52,821 nt of DNA from Desulfotomaculum copahuensis (GTDB lineage Bacteria > Bacillota > Desulfotomaculia > Desulfotomaculales > Desulfovirgulaceae): the NCBI RefSeq assembly GCF_001655685.1, contig NZ_LYVF01000168.1:1-52821 (forward strand). The letters are read 5' to 3'. A program made the translations under genes and the position numbers. The notes beneath the pieces were generated by a model. It saw only the letters and a program-made list of their open reading frames with translations, had not been told where the DNA came from and did no database searches. Each line of letters opens with the position of its first letter. Position 1 is the stretch's first letter. Below are positions 7,915 to 15,285 of the stretch, piece by piece.

Positions 7915-8638
7915 AAATAGTTGGCGTAGGTGCGAGGAATGCCAGATGGGCAAGCGCGAGGAAAGCCAGCTGGAGCCTGAGCCACTCCGGACGATATATG
8001 ACGTCAGCTCCTGCTATTCGGAGGTGCGATATCGGGAGCTTATCGAGAAAAGCGGTCTTATGGGTATTGAGTTAAACCACCTTTTCGAGAACGCAATCAT
8101 CGACGAACATAACCGTGAACTTTACACCTACCTGATGGTATGGGAACCATCCGTCGGGGGCGGGATTTATATAGCGGCAAAGAAGGACCCAGACAATCCA
8201 CAGGGCAACGGAACTGGAAAGTCTTATGCCCTCCATGCGCTGACTCACCGGTTATGCCGGATGGGTATACCTTGCCTGTATGGGCGCACGGTGGATTTCT
8301 TGATGCAGCTCCGGGCGGCCTACGACGAAGGCAGCCAGGAAAGCGAGAGTAGAGTTTTGATGCGGTACACCCAGGTGCCTGTCCTGTTGTGGGACGACCT
8401 GGGCAAGGAAAGTTTCAGGACAGACTGGGGACCGGAAAAGTTTTACTACGTGATTGATTACCGGGTAAGGGCCAATAAGCCTATTATCATTTCGACCAAC
8501 TTTGACCTAGCAGAAATCGAGGTTAGGTTTGGGCGCGATAACTTCGGTCCAGCAATAGCCAGCCGTCTGGCAGGGTTTTGCGAAACATGGACACTGGGCG
8601 GGCCTGATAGGCGGCTCGGGAGGAGGTGTGTCAGGTGA
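7691..8638 (+). CDS. DnaC/DnaI-like helicase-loader ATPase
   Basis: ATG 7691 follows GAGGTG at a good distance. An N-terminal helical part (about 1-100, with a small Cys cluster CPW...CEEC around residues 71-85) precedes an AAA+ domain with Walker A GNGTGKS (about residue 172), Walker B VLLWDDLGKE (about 236) and a sensor-like IIISTNFDL. It would load the host replicative helicase at the phage origin, working with the replisome organizer encoded just before. The gene begins inside that upstream gene, 224 bases before its stop. Confidence 0.87.
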   Translation: MHSIGDVLQNLRPLETQSRPRTALRALQGTEEQGVSLDARIAQIQAEIARRQEILEKAPVITKVIKSPQECPWRENSWRRCEECQMGKREESQLEPEPLRTIYDVSSCYSEVRYRELIEKSGLMGIELNHLFENAIIDEHNRELYTYLMVWEPSVGGGIYIAAKKDPDNPQGNGTGKSYALHALTHRLCRMGIPCLYGRTVDFLMQLRAAYDEGSQESESRVLMRYTQVPVLLWDDLGKESFRTDWGPEKFYYVIDYRVRANKPIIISTNFDLAEIEVRFGRDNFGPAIASRLAGFCETWTLGGPDRRLGRRCVR

Positions 8639-8955
8639 TAGCATTGCAGAACGGGTTTGAGGGGCAGCTGTGGCAGATTATCATTGATGCCTATGGGTAT
8701 GACGAGGACACTCATTTGTTTCTACGGGAAATACGGCAAGATGGAGTAATCGCCTGGCTTGCCAAGCGCATTGAGCACATAGAGAGCGACCTGGTTTTCT
8801 TGCGGCATTGCAAAGGATTACCCATCTGGGACGAGACCATCAGAGAAGCCACCATAGTGCGCCGTATGCTGGAGGTCATCACTACCGGCCAAGACAGAGG
8901 TCTTTACTTGGGCCCTGGCGACGACCGCCTACGGGCGGGTGCAGCAGATGCTTAG
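8635..8955 (+). CDS. Hypothetical phage early protein, 106 aa
   Basis: GTG 8635 overlaps the loader stop and sits eight bases after GGAGGAGG; an in-frame GTG at 8626 lies within that ribosome site. The product is acidic and helical (AYGYDEDTHLFLREI..., IAWLAKRIEHIESDLVFLRH) with no recognised motif. It is placed in the replication operon. Confidence 0.6.
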   Translation: MIALQNGFEGQLWQIIIDAYGYDEDTHLFLREIRQDGVIAWLAKRIEHIESDLVFLRHCKGLPIWDETIREATIVRRMLEVITTGQDRGLYLGPGDDRLRAGAADA

Positions 8956-9136
8956 GTTTCCTTGTGGGTTTAAGATAACCGGACGGCTTGGCATAAGCGA
9001 AAAACCGCCAGGCATTGCCCAGAGAGGTAACCCAAAGGGCGATGAGTGCAACCGGTGCCCAATGGGTATGCACTTGAGGGATGATTGGACGATTTGCAAT
9101 GCAGAGATTTTGCCGGAGGGAGGGGATGAAGAATGA
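8948..9136 (+). CDS. Small Cys-containing phage protein, 62 aa
   Basis: ATG 8948 was preferred over GTG 8939; GGGCGGGTG lies upstream. CNRC and two further Cys (CGF near the N-terminus, TICNAE near the C-terminus) could bind a metal. The stop overlaps the start of the deoxyribosyltransferase-like gene (ATGA), whose GGAGGGAGGGG ribosome site is within this gene. The function is not recognised. Confidence 0.5.
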   Translation: MLRFPCGFKITGRLGISEKPPGIAQRGNPKGDECNRCPMGMHLRDDWTICNAEILPEGGDEE

Positions 9137-9555
9137 CCACGGTTTATTTGGCTGGCGCTATTGATGGTCAGCCAGCTGATCAAGTGACTTGCTGGCGACG
9201 GAAAGCAGCCCTGGTCCTTAAAGAGAACGGATTTTCGGTGATTGACCCAACAGAAGGCAAAGACCTGACTGCCTTCTACGACCCGCGTGACATCGTTGAG
9301 ACTGATCTGGCAAATGTGGACCGGGCTGACATCATCCTATTGGAGATGAATACCAAAGGCCACGCTTACATAGGGACAGCCATTGAAATGAGGCGGGCCT
9401 GGGAGCAAGGAAAGCCTGTTATATGCTGGGGGACGGCCAACCGGGAGAGCTATTTTCTGCGGTATCATGCCACGGCAATGCTGGAAACCCTTGATGAAGC
9501 CATTGGGGTGATCGTGAATGGCAACTATCCGCGAGATACTGGAAGCCAGGAATGA
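9133..9555 (+). CDS. Nucleoside 2-deoxyribosyltransferase-like protein
   Basis: The 140-residue protein begins TVYLAGAIDG, the strand-loop that opens this Rossmann-like family. It continues with DPRDIVETDLANVDRADIILLEMN and GHAYIGTAIEMRRAWEQGKPVI, where the Glu of TAIEM matches the usual nucleophile position. Family members exchange bases on deoxyribonucleosides or hydrolyse the N-glycosidic bond, acting in the cytoplasm. In a phage it could serve nucleotide salvage, make modified nucleotides, or act on host signalling nucleotides. It overlaps the next gene by 38 bases. Confidence 0.72.
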   Translation: MTTVYLAGAIDGQPADQVTCWRRKAALVLKENGFSVIDPTEGKDLTAFYDPRDIVETDLANVDRADIILLEMNTKGHAYIGTAIEMRRAWEQGKPVICWGTANRESYFLRYHATAMLETLDEAIGVIVNGNYPRDTGSQE

Positions 9556-9934
9556 AATAGCCATTGAGGGGCCGTCATCCCTTGAGCAGTTAGAAAAGAT
9601 TTTAACCCGAAAACGGAGCGAAAAGAAAGACGGGCCGCCGAAGCAAAAGTGGGCCAGACAGGATGTTCGTAAGGATTATATGAACCGGGCCGAGCGGGAG
9701 GAATTCATGATATTGGCGGCTATGGCCGGCAAACTTGAGGAGGTCATTGATAACTGGGAGAAACACAACCGGCCACGTGAGAGGATTAAATGGGCCAGGA
9801 CCTCTTTGACTTTCCTTTACAAGGCCATGGATGACTGTGTGATAGGAATTCCGCTTGAGACCATCGCCCAGATTGTGCGCGAGGTGGGCCTGTGCACTAT
9901 TGGGGTTATCGAGTATGAACCCAGGAGGCGGTGA
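9518..9934 (+). CDS. Hypothetical phage protein, 138 aa
   Basis: ATG 9518 lies inside the end of the preceding gene. The protein is basic at the N-terminus (LTRKRSEKKDGPPKQKWARQD) and helical afterwards (EREEFMILAAMAGKLEEVIDNW). No catalytic motif or family is recognised. Its stop overlaps the next gene region, which carries a GGAGGCGG ribosome site. Confidence 0.55.
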   Translation: MATIREILEARNEIAIEGPSSLEQLEKILTRKRSEKKDGPPKQKWARQDVRKDYMNRAEREEFMILAAMAGKLEEVIDNWEKHNRPRERIKWARTSLTFLYKAMDDCVIGIPLETIAQIVREVGLCTIGVIEYEPRRR

Positions 9935-9936
9935 TA

Positions 9937-10209
9937 ATGGCAGCACAACACAAGCGACCTGGAAGCAAGGCCAAAGAGGAACGTAAACGGCGAGCAGCAG
10001 AACGGGAAGCCAGAAAGAACTTAAAAATCATAGTGGGCTATCCCAAGAGAGGCCAGGCAAGAGACGATTTCAACATTGGCCGCCTGGTGGTATGGGCGGA
10101 GGTGGTGAATGTTGACCAGGAGAAGAAAGAAAAGAGAGCCATCCCCGCTGCCGCCAATGCCTACGTCGGCAGAAAAGGACGCGCGAGAGCAGCGCAAGGC
10201 TTTAAGTGA
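9937..10209 (+). CDS. Small highly basic phage protein, 90 aa
   Basis: ATG 9937 follows GGAGGCGG at seven bases. The first 35 residues are dominated by Lys/Arg/Glu (KAKEERKRRAAEREARKN), suggesting nucleic-acid binding or a charged helix. A hydrophobic patch (GRLVVWAEVVNV) follows. No family is recognised. It overlaps the next gene by 101 bases, although both have good ribosome sites. Confidence 0.5.
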   Translation: MAAQHKRPGSKAKEERKRRAAEREARKNLKIIVGYPKRGQARDDFNIGRLVVWAEVVNVDQEKKEKRAIPAAANAYVGRKGRARAAQGFK

Positions 10210-10345
10210 TATGGAGTGGCAATTCAAGCCGCCAATTTTAAGCGTGGATATCAAAACAGGAAAGGTCACCTGGTACCGCCCACTGTTCAAGGAGACAAGG
10301 CAGTGCCTTGATGTACAGAAAGGAGGAGCCGTAGATGGCAACTGA
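10109..10345 (+). CDS. Hypothetical phage protein, 78 aa
   Basis: ATG 10109 has GGAGGTGG seven bases upstream, which is why it is kept despite the long overlap with the preceding small gene. The N-terminus is strongly basic (TRRRKKREP). The C-terminal half (KPPILSVDIKTGKVTWYRPLF) reads like a folded strand-rich segment. Function unknown. Confidence 0.5.
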   Translation: MLTRRRKKREPSPLPPMPTSAEKDAREQRKALSDMEWQFKPPILSVDIKTGKVTWYRPLFKETRQCLDVQKGGAVDGN

Positions 10346-10823
10346 ATACTTCGACGCCCCGGAGGTTGAGGAAATAGCCAGAAAGCTGATTAACACAATC
10401 CACAGCCATCTGGCAGAGGCTAAGATTAAATACCTGTTCAGGACCGGCGAATGGTCAACCCAGAAACGGGAAACATGGGGCAAGGCCCAAAGGATAACCG
10501 GCCAACAGGCATTTTTAACCAGGCTGGATTTCGTGATAACGATTCACCGGGATGTTTGGAACCAACTGACTAACGAGGAGCGCATTGCTCTATTGGACCA
10601 TGAACTCTCCCACTGCTGCCGCGGTGATGATGATTCTAACGGGAACCCAACCTGGTATATCCAGGGCCACGATGTTGAGGACTTTATCGGGGTAATTCGG
10701 CGGCATGGTTTATGGAGGCCTGCGCTCAAGAAACTGCATAAGGCCGTGCAGGAGCATGAGCAACTGACGTTATTCGAGCGGGCAGATTTCTTGCCAACGG
10801 GCACGGAAGGATTTATGCAGTGA
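10335..10823 (+). CDS. Putative phage metallopeptidase
   Basis: The 162-residue protein contains HELSHC (about residue 89), an HExxH zinc-protease signature, preceded by RIALLD and followed by Asp/His-rich sequence (GDDDSNGNPTWYIQGHDVEDF). This matches the pattern of the small phage metallopeptidase family found in early regions of Gram-positive phages. Its physiological substrate is not known. AAAGGAGGAG lies upstream of ATG 10335. It is followed directly by the RusA-type gene (TGATG overlap). Confidence 0.72.
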   Translation: MATEYFDAPEVEEIARKLINTIHSHLAEAKIKYLFRTGEWSTQKRETWGKAQRITGQQAFLTRLDFVITIHRDVWNQLTNEERIALLDHELSHCCRGDDDSNGNPTWYIQGHDVEDFIGVIRRHGLWRPALKKLHKAVQEHEQLTLFERADFLPTGTEGFMQ

Positions 10824-11221
10824 TGAGTATGAAATGGGACGCACGGGTGGAGTCCACTTCTCCGCCTTCCATCTGGATCTGCATACCGACATTGCCGCCG
10901 AGTTTGAATGAGTGGTCGCGGAAGCACTGGAGGGTCCGACACCGGGCAGTTGAAGAGATGACAAATAATCTGCGGTTGTTGGCTTTAGCGGTCAACATGC
11001 CAAAAATTGAGCGGGCCGAGGTCCGCTTGGTCTATTACTTTAGGGACCGTAGGCGTCGGGACCCAGATAATTATGCAGGAAAGTTTATTTTAGATGGCCT
11101 ACGGAAGGCTGGAATTATTTCGGACGATAATGCCGGGGTCCTTCGCCTACCACAACCAGAATTCATGGTGGATAGGCAGGCACCAAGGACAGAGGTTTGG
11201 ATTACTGAGTGGAAGGAGTGA
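10823..11221 (+). CDS. rusA: RusA-family Holliday junction resolvase
   Basis: The protein has 132 residues. The N-terminal PTLPPSLNEWSRKHW is a RusA hallmark. The acidic active-site block RRRDPDNYAGKFILDGL...GIISDD supplies the conserved Asp residues that bind magnesium. The enzyme resolves branched DNA produced by phage recombination/replication before packaging, consistent with the SbcCD-annealing module upstream. ATG 10823 overlaps the previous stop; another ATG at 10829 is possible. Confidence 0.88.
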   Translation: MSMKWDARVESTSPPSIWICIPTLPPSLNEWSRKHWRVRHRAVEEMTNNLRLLALAVNMPKIERAEVRLVYYFRDRRRRDPDNYAGKFILDGLRKAGIISDDNAGVLRLPQPEFMVDRQAPRTEVWITEWKE

Positions 11222-11225
11222 AGCC

Positions 11226-11408
11226 ATGCGGGTAAGTGAACAAATTGTCGCAGAGGCCAAGTCCAGGCCAGAGAGAATGGACGGCGTCACCCATGGTAAG
11301 GTCACATTCGTGATACAGGACGGGAAACTGGTCCGGGTTGAGGTCCAGGATGGATGGGTGACAACCAGAAAGGAAAAAAGCAACAACAGCCAAATAACGC
11401 ATGGCTGA
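11226..11408 (+). CDS. DUF2292-like small protein, 60 aa
   Basis: ATG 11226 has AAGGAG upstream. The core GKVTFVIQDGKLVRVEV with flanking basic residues fits the YezD/DUF2292 family, small Firmicute proteins of unknown role. It is the last gene before the early-region terminator. The C-terminal SNNSQITHG tail may be disordered. Confidence 0.6.
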   Translation: MRVSEQIVAEAKSRPERMDGVTHGKVTFVIQDGKLVRVEVQDGWVTTRKEKSNNSQITHG

Positions 11409-11422
11409 CCCGTATATCGGGA

Positions 11423-11465
11423 GGCCGATGCTGCTGGTAGTGTGCCAGTGGTGTCGGCCTTTTTT
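11423..11465 (+). terminator. Rho-independent terminator ending the early operon
   Basis: The outer stem GGCCGA/TCGGCC (11,423-11,428 with 11,454-11,459) and inner stem CTGG/CCAG (11,434-11,437 with 11,445-11,448) are followed immediately by six T (11,460-11,465). It lies between the DUF2292-like gene and the sigma-like late regulator. It therefore separates early from late transcription and could be a read-through control point. Confidence 0.75.
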
Positions 11466-11489
11466 AGTTGATTTCGAGGGGGTGAAAAC

Positions 11490-12053
11490 GTGCACGAGGG
11501 CTTACGTGACCTGCTGGATGAATATTGCGAGTCACTGGCCAGGGTGCGAAAGCTTATTCGACGGGCTAAAGCAAATGGCTGGGAAGCAGACTTAAAAACA
11601 CTTTATGGGATGGAGAAAGACCTGGAGTGGACTATCGAATACATGGTGACCGGGTATCCACCGCTGCAAAGCACCGGACCTTATCGGCGTGCTGTCCCTG
11701 TTGACCCCCAGAAAGTGTTGGTCTGGTTTTCATCACCACCCCCATCCCCGTTGCTACCTGTTGAGCAGGTGCGACGGAAAATCCTCGCTGCACTAGACAT
11801 ATTAAGCCCCCAGGAAAAGGAGGCATATCTGATGGTAGTTGGCGAGGGCCTTTCATATAAAGAGGCTGCGGAAATCATGGGCGTGAAGCGTGCGACGGTT
11901 CAAAGCTATGTAGAACGGGCAAAAGTCAAAATATCTAAACGCTGTGCCATACAGCAGAAACATAAAGGTGAGAGGGAAATTGCTGCTGCCTCTACAACCC
12001 GAGAGGAGGTGTTCAGGGATGGAAATCAAGAGGATACCGGTAGAGCAAATTAA
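11490..12053 (+). CDS. Sigma-like phage late-gene regulator
   Basis: The 187-residue protein from GTG 11490 has GAGGGGGTG upstream. The C-terminal half has a sigma region-4 helix-turn-helix: ILSPQEKEAYLMV...LSYKEAAEIMGVKRATVQSYVERAKVKISK. The N-terminus is helical and lacks sigma region 2, so it is an activator-type protein (like the positive-control factors/ArpU-type regulators of Gram-positive phages) rather than a complete sigma factor. Its position after the early terminator and before the packaging genes fits control of late transcription. It overlaps the methyltransferase gene start by 35 bases. Confidence 0.72.
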   Translation: MHEGLRDLLDEYCESLARVRKLIRRAKANGWEADLKTLYGMEKDLEWTIEYMVTGYPPLQSTGPYRRAVPVDPQKVLVWFSSPPPSPLLPVEQVRRKILAALDILSPQEKEAYLMVVGEGLSYKEAAEIMGVKRATVQSYVERAKVKISKRCAIQQKHKGEREIAAASTTREEVFRDGNQEDTGRAN

Positions 12054-12612
12054 CCCAGCTCCCTATAACCCTAGAAAAGACCTGAAACCGGGAGAGCCGG
12101 AATATGAGAAACTGCGCCGGTCCATCCAGGAGTTCGGTTTTGTAGAACCACTTGTCTGGAATAAGCGCACAGGGAACCTTGTTGGAGGCCACCAACGCCT
12201 TAAAGTTTTAATAGAACAAGGCGTGCGAGAAGTTGAAGTGTCCGTCGTAGATTTGGACGACCAACGTGAACGCGCCCTCAATATTGCCCTGAACAAAATC
12301 TCGGGCGATTGGGATAACGAGAAATTGAAGGACCTTCTGGAGGAATTAGATACTGGGGATTTTGATATCGAGCTTACCGGTTTTACCGAGGCTGAAATTG
12401 AGGACCTGATGATCCAGTTTCACGTTGAGAAGAAAGCCGACCCAGATGAATTTGACGCTGACGCAGCGGCCGAGGCAATAGCGGAACCGGTAACTAAAAA
12501 AGGTGTGATATATGCCCTGGGCCGGCATCGGTTAATGTGCGGTGACGCCACCTCCTTCGAGGACGTTAAAAAACTCATGGGGGGGGGGCGTTGCGGATAT
12601 GGTATTCACTGA
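12019..12612 (+). CDS. ParB-domain/DNA methyltransferase, N-terminal half
   Basis: ATG 12019 follows GAGGAGGTG. Residues 1-110 form a ParB/Srx-like domain (IPVEQINPAPYNPRK...GGHQRLKVL), then a linker, then the start of a methyltransferase (YALGRHRLMCGDATSFEDVKKLM). Reading runs into a G10 tract at 12,579-12,588 and then hits a stop at 12,610. The natural continuation, a DPPY methyltransferase, is in the next frame. ParB-methyltransferase fusions of about 420-450 residues are common in phages. With one G fewer the two frames join perfectly into about 449 residues. Confidence 0.8.
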   Translation: MEIKRIPVEQINPAPYNPRKDLKPGEPEYEKLRRSIQEFGFVEPLVWNKRTGNLVGGHQRLKVLIEQGVREVEVSVVDLDDQRERALNIALNKISGDWDNEKLKDLLEELDTGDFDIELTGFTEAEIEDLMIQFHVEKKADPDEFDADAAAEAIAEPVTKKGVIYALGRHRLMCGDATSFEDVKKLMGGGRCGYGIH

Positions 12613-13369
12613 CCCTCCCTATAACGTGGCTTATAAAGACAGCAAAGGCAAAAGCATCAAGAATGACAGCTTATCTCCGGAGCAATTCAGGGAGCTGCTG
12701 GAGCGAGCCTTTGCCAATTATGCACTCGTTACCAGCGACCGGGCCGCCTTCTACGTCTGCTATGCATCCAGGGAGCATATTGCCTTTGAGCAGGCCATGA
12801 ACAAGGCGGGTTTGGAGGTCAGAGCGCAGATTATTTGGGTTAAAACAGTAGCATCATTTGGGTTCGCAAATTACAAGTGGCGCCATGAGCCAATTTTATA
12901 CGCGGGCAAGGCTGGGAAGCCTATCAACTTTTACGGCAACCGCCGCCAGACCACGGTTTGGAATGAGAACGACCCGTCATTCCAGGTTGAAAAGATCAAA
13001 GACGGCATAGTACTCAAGTTCTTTGATGGGGAGAAAACCTATTTTGCCGAGGTGCCGGCGGTCACTAACATTGAGATAGACGACCCAGCTCTAACCACGA
13101 TTTGGGATTTCAGTCGGGAAGTCAAATATGTTCACCCGACGCAGAAACCAGTTGCACTGGTTGAAAGGGCAATAAAGAACTCCTCTAAATACGGCCAGGT
13201 GGTCGTTGACTTCTTTGGTGGTTCGGGCACCACCCTGATTGCAGCAGAAAAAACAGGCCGGACCTGCTACATGATGGAGCTGGACGAGAAATATTGTGAC
13301 GTCATCGTCCAGCGCTGGGAGGAGTTGACTGGCGAGAAGGCGGTGCTGGTCCATGACCCGGCCGCATGA
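12542..13369 (+). CDS. DNA N6-adenine/N4-cytosine methyltransferase, C-terminal half
   Basis: True coding in this frame begins at or after the G10 tract (VADMVFTDPPYNV). The DPPY catalytic motif (about 12,611-12,622) precedes the SAM-binding motif FFGGSGTTLIAAEKTGR at the C-terminus, the beta-class order. TQKPVALVERAI is also typical. A residual product could start at ATG 12,599. The enzyme would methylate phage DNA against host restriction or act in packaging timing. It is split from its ParB half by the homopolymer; this could be phase variation, transcriptional slippage, a broken gene, or a base-call error. Confidence 0.82.
   Translation: MTPPPSRTLKNSWGGGVADMVFTDPPYNVAYKDSKGKSIKNDSLSPEQFRELLERAFANYALVTSDRAAFYVCYASREHIAFEQAMNKAGLEVRAQIIWVKTVASFGFANYKWRHEPILYAGKAGKPINFYGNRRQTTVWNENDPSFQVEKIKDGIVLKFFDGEKTYFAEVPAVTNIEIDDPALTTIWDFSREVKYVHPTQKPVALVERAIKNSSKYGQVVVDFFGGSGTTLIAAEKTGRTCYMMELDEKYCDVIVQRWEELTGEKAVLVHDPAA
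12579..12588 (+). repeat. G10 homopolymer at the methyltransferase frame break
   Basis: Ten consecutive G follow CTCAT. Nine G would read LM-GGG-VADMV and join both halves in frame; ten G send translation to a stop eight codons later. A poly-G run at the exact fusion point of two otherwise intact domains is the usual architecture of a slipped-strand contingency switch. Confidence 0.75.
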
Positions 13370-13910
13370 TGTTCACCAGGAGCCGTGGGAACGCCAAAAA
13401 GGAGAAAGCCGTCAGGCTTTCCAGGCTTTTGCCATATACCGGGACATGGGGGCCGCCCGTAGTCTACAAAAAGTCGCCCAACAGTTGTCCAAATCCCTGG
13501 CATTGATGAAGCGCTGGAGTGAGAAATGGTCATGGGTAGCTCGGGCGGCGGCCTGGGACGCCGAACTTGACCGCAGGGCCCGGGAAGCACAGGAAAAAGC
13601 CAGGGCCGAGATGGCAGAACGCCACATCAAAGAGGCTATGTTATTTCAGCAGAAAGTTGTGGAACGGCTCAAGACATTGGAACCAGACGAGCTTTCCCCT
13701 TCCGACCTTGCCAAGTGGTTTGACATTGCCGTCAAGGTGGAGCGCCTGGCCCGGGGCGAACCGACCGAGAACGTGAAGCAGGAGGTGCAAGGGCAGGTGA
13801 CACAGCGACATGAGTACGATCTTGCCCAGCGCATCCTCGAGGACCCTGAAGCCAGAGAGATCGCTAGAAGGCTTTACCGAAAAGGAGTTAATCGCGATAT
13901 GGGAAGCTGA
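13353..13910 (+). CDS. terS: Terminase small subunit
   Basis: The 185-residue protein begins with an AFAIYRDMGAARSLQKVAQQL...MKRWSEKWSWVARAAAWD helix-turn-helix region that is typical of small terminases in Gram-positive phages. A helical oligomerisation region and a C-terminal segment that would contact the large subunit follow. It recognises the packaging site and recruits TerL. The ATG overlaps the methyltransferase end by 17 bases, and the 3' end overlaps the TerL frame by about 100 bases. Confidence 0.8.
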   Translation: MTRPHDVHQEPWERQKGESRQAFQAFAIYRDMGAARSLQKVAQQLSKSLALMKRWSEKWSWVARAAAWDAELDRRAREAQEKARAEMAERHIKEAMLFQQKVVERLKTLEPDELSPSDLAKWFDIAVKVERLARGEPTENVKQEVQGQVTQRHEYDLAQRILEDPEAREIARRLYRKGVNRDMGS

Positions 13911-15285
13911 CGCCAGAGATAGTCTCTCGTTTTTCCTGGAGTATGAGAGCGCTGGCGAATGGAAGCCGGCGAACCATCTAAACCTTTTGTGCGAGAAATT
14001 GGAGGCCATCGAGCGCGGCGAAATCAAACGCCTTATTGTGGAGATGCCGCCTCGCCATGGTAAATCAGAGGTGGTCTCCAAAAAGTTCCCCGCATGGTTT
14101 CTTGGAAGAAACCCTGACAAAGAGGTTATCCTGACTTCTTATGGCGCCGATTTGACATTTGATTTTAGCCGCATCGCCCGGGATACCTTTGAGCGGATGG
14201 GGCCTGTTTTGTGGGGGCTAGAGCTCTCTCCTCGCAGTTCAGCCGTTGGTCGTTGGGAAATTAAAGGACATCGCGGAGGATTGACTGCAGCAGGTATTGG
14301 TGGCCCCATTACTGGACGCGGTGCCCATGTGGCGATTATTGATGACCCGATTAAAAACTGGGAGGAAGCTAATTCCAAGACCTACAGGGAAGCAGTGTGG
14401 AACTGGTATCGCACTGTGTTGCGGACACGGTTGGCACCCCAGGGCGCGATCATCCTGGTTTTGACTAGGTGGCACGAGGATGACCTGGCCGGAAGATTAT
14501 TGAAAGAAGCCAAAAATGGCGGTGAGCAGTGGGAGGTTCTACGCCTGCCTGCTGTAGCAGAAGAAAACGACCCACTTGGCCGCCAGCCAGGGGAACCGCT
14601 ATGGCCAGAATATGGATTCGACGCTACGTGGGCCAAGGAAACCGAGAAGGCTGTCGGCAGTTTTGTTTGGGCAGCACTTTACCAGCAGCGGCCAATGCCT
14701 GCGGAGGGCGGTCTATTCAAACGGACAAACTTCCGCTACTTCCAGGTTGACGCCGAGTGGTACACCCTTCACCGCCCCGAAGGAGACAAACGGGTCCCGA
14801 AAAATGCCTGCTGGGTGTTTCAAACTTGCGACCCAGCCGGGTCCACCAAGACAACAGCAGACTATTTTGTCCTGGGCACATGGGCGGTCACACCAGATCG
14901 GGAGCTGTTACTCCTGGACATTATTCGAGAGCGGTTGGAGGGCCCAGACCAGCCGCGGCTGTTTAGAGAGGGTTATCGGCGTTATTCCCCCTCCTTCCAA
15001 GGGGTGGAGACAAAGAACATGGGCCTCACCCTCTATCAGATGCTACTTCGGGAAGGCCTCCCAATCCGGGAACTGAAAGCTGACAGCGACAAGGTGACCA
15101 GGGCACTACCGGCTGCAGCCAGGATGGAAGCAGGAATGATTTACTTCCTGGAGGGTGCGCCATGGCTGGATGATTATGAGAGCGAGTTGCTCGCCTTCCC
15201 GAATGGTGAGCACGATGACCAGGTTGACATAACGGCCTATGCTGCTCAACAGGTGGCGGCAGGGCCACAATATGAGATTTACTAA
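13810..15285 (+). CDS. terL: Terminase large subunit
   Basis: Residues about 77-84 (PPRHGKSE) form the Walker A of the packaging ATPase and HVAIIDDP the Walker B. The C-terminal nuclease domain is seen as TCDPAGSTKTTADYF, then ELLLLDIIRERLEG, and EHDDQVDITAYA with the late acidic residues. It pumps DNA into the prohead and cuts it. The start at ATG 13810 is the longest choice and overlaps terS by 101 bases; a shorter non-ATG start near 13,870 is possible. Confidence 0.93.
   Translation: MSTILPSASSRTLKPERSLEGFTEKELIAIWEADARDSLSFFLEYESAGEWKPANHLNLLCEKLEAIERGEIKRLIVEMPPRHGKSEVVSKKFPAWFLGRNPDKEVILTSYGADLTFDFSRIARDTFERMGPVLWGLELSPRSSAVGRWEIKGHRGGLTAAGIGGPITGRGAHVAIIDDPIKNWEEANSKTYREAVWNWYRTVLRTRLAPQGAIILVLTRWHEDDLAGRLLKEAKNGGEQWEVLRLPAVAEENDPLGRQPGEPLWPEYGFDATWAKETEKAVGSFVWAALYQQRPMPAEGGLFKRTNFRYFQVDAEWYTLHRPEGDKRVPKNACWVFQTCDPAGSTKTTADYFVLGTWAVTPDRELLLLDIIRERLEGPDQPRLFREGYRRYSPSFQGVETKNMGLTLYQMLLREGLPIRELKADSDKVTRALPAAARMEAGMIYFLEGAPWLDDYESELLAFPNGEHDDQVDITAYAAQQVAAGPQYEIY

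Noticed and set aside
11401-11595. Frame encoding a 64-residue Cys/Trp-rich peptide
   Set aside because: It lacks a ribosome site, runs straight through the terminator hairpin, and its second half overlaps the sigma-like regulator.
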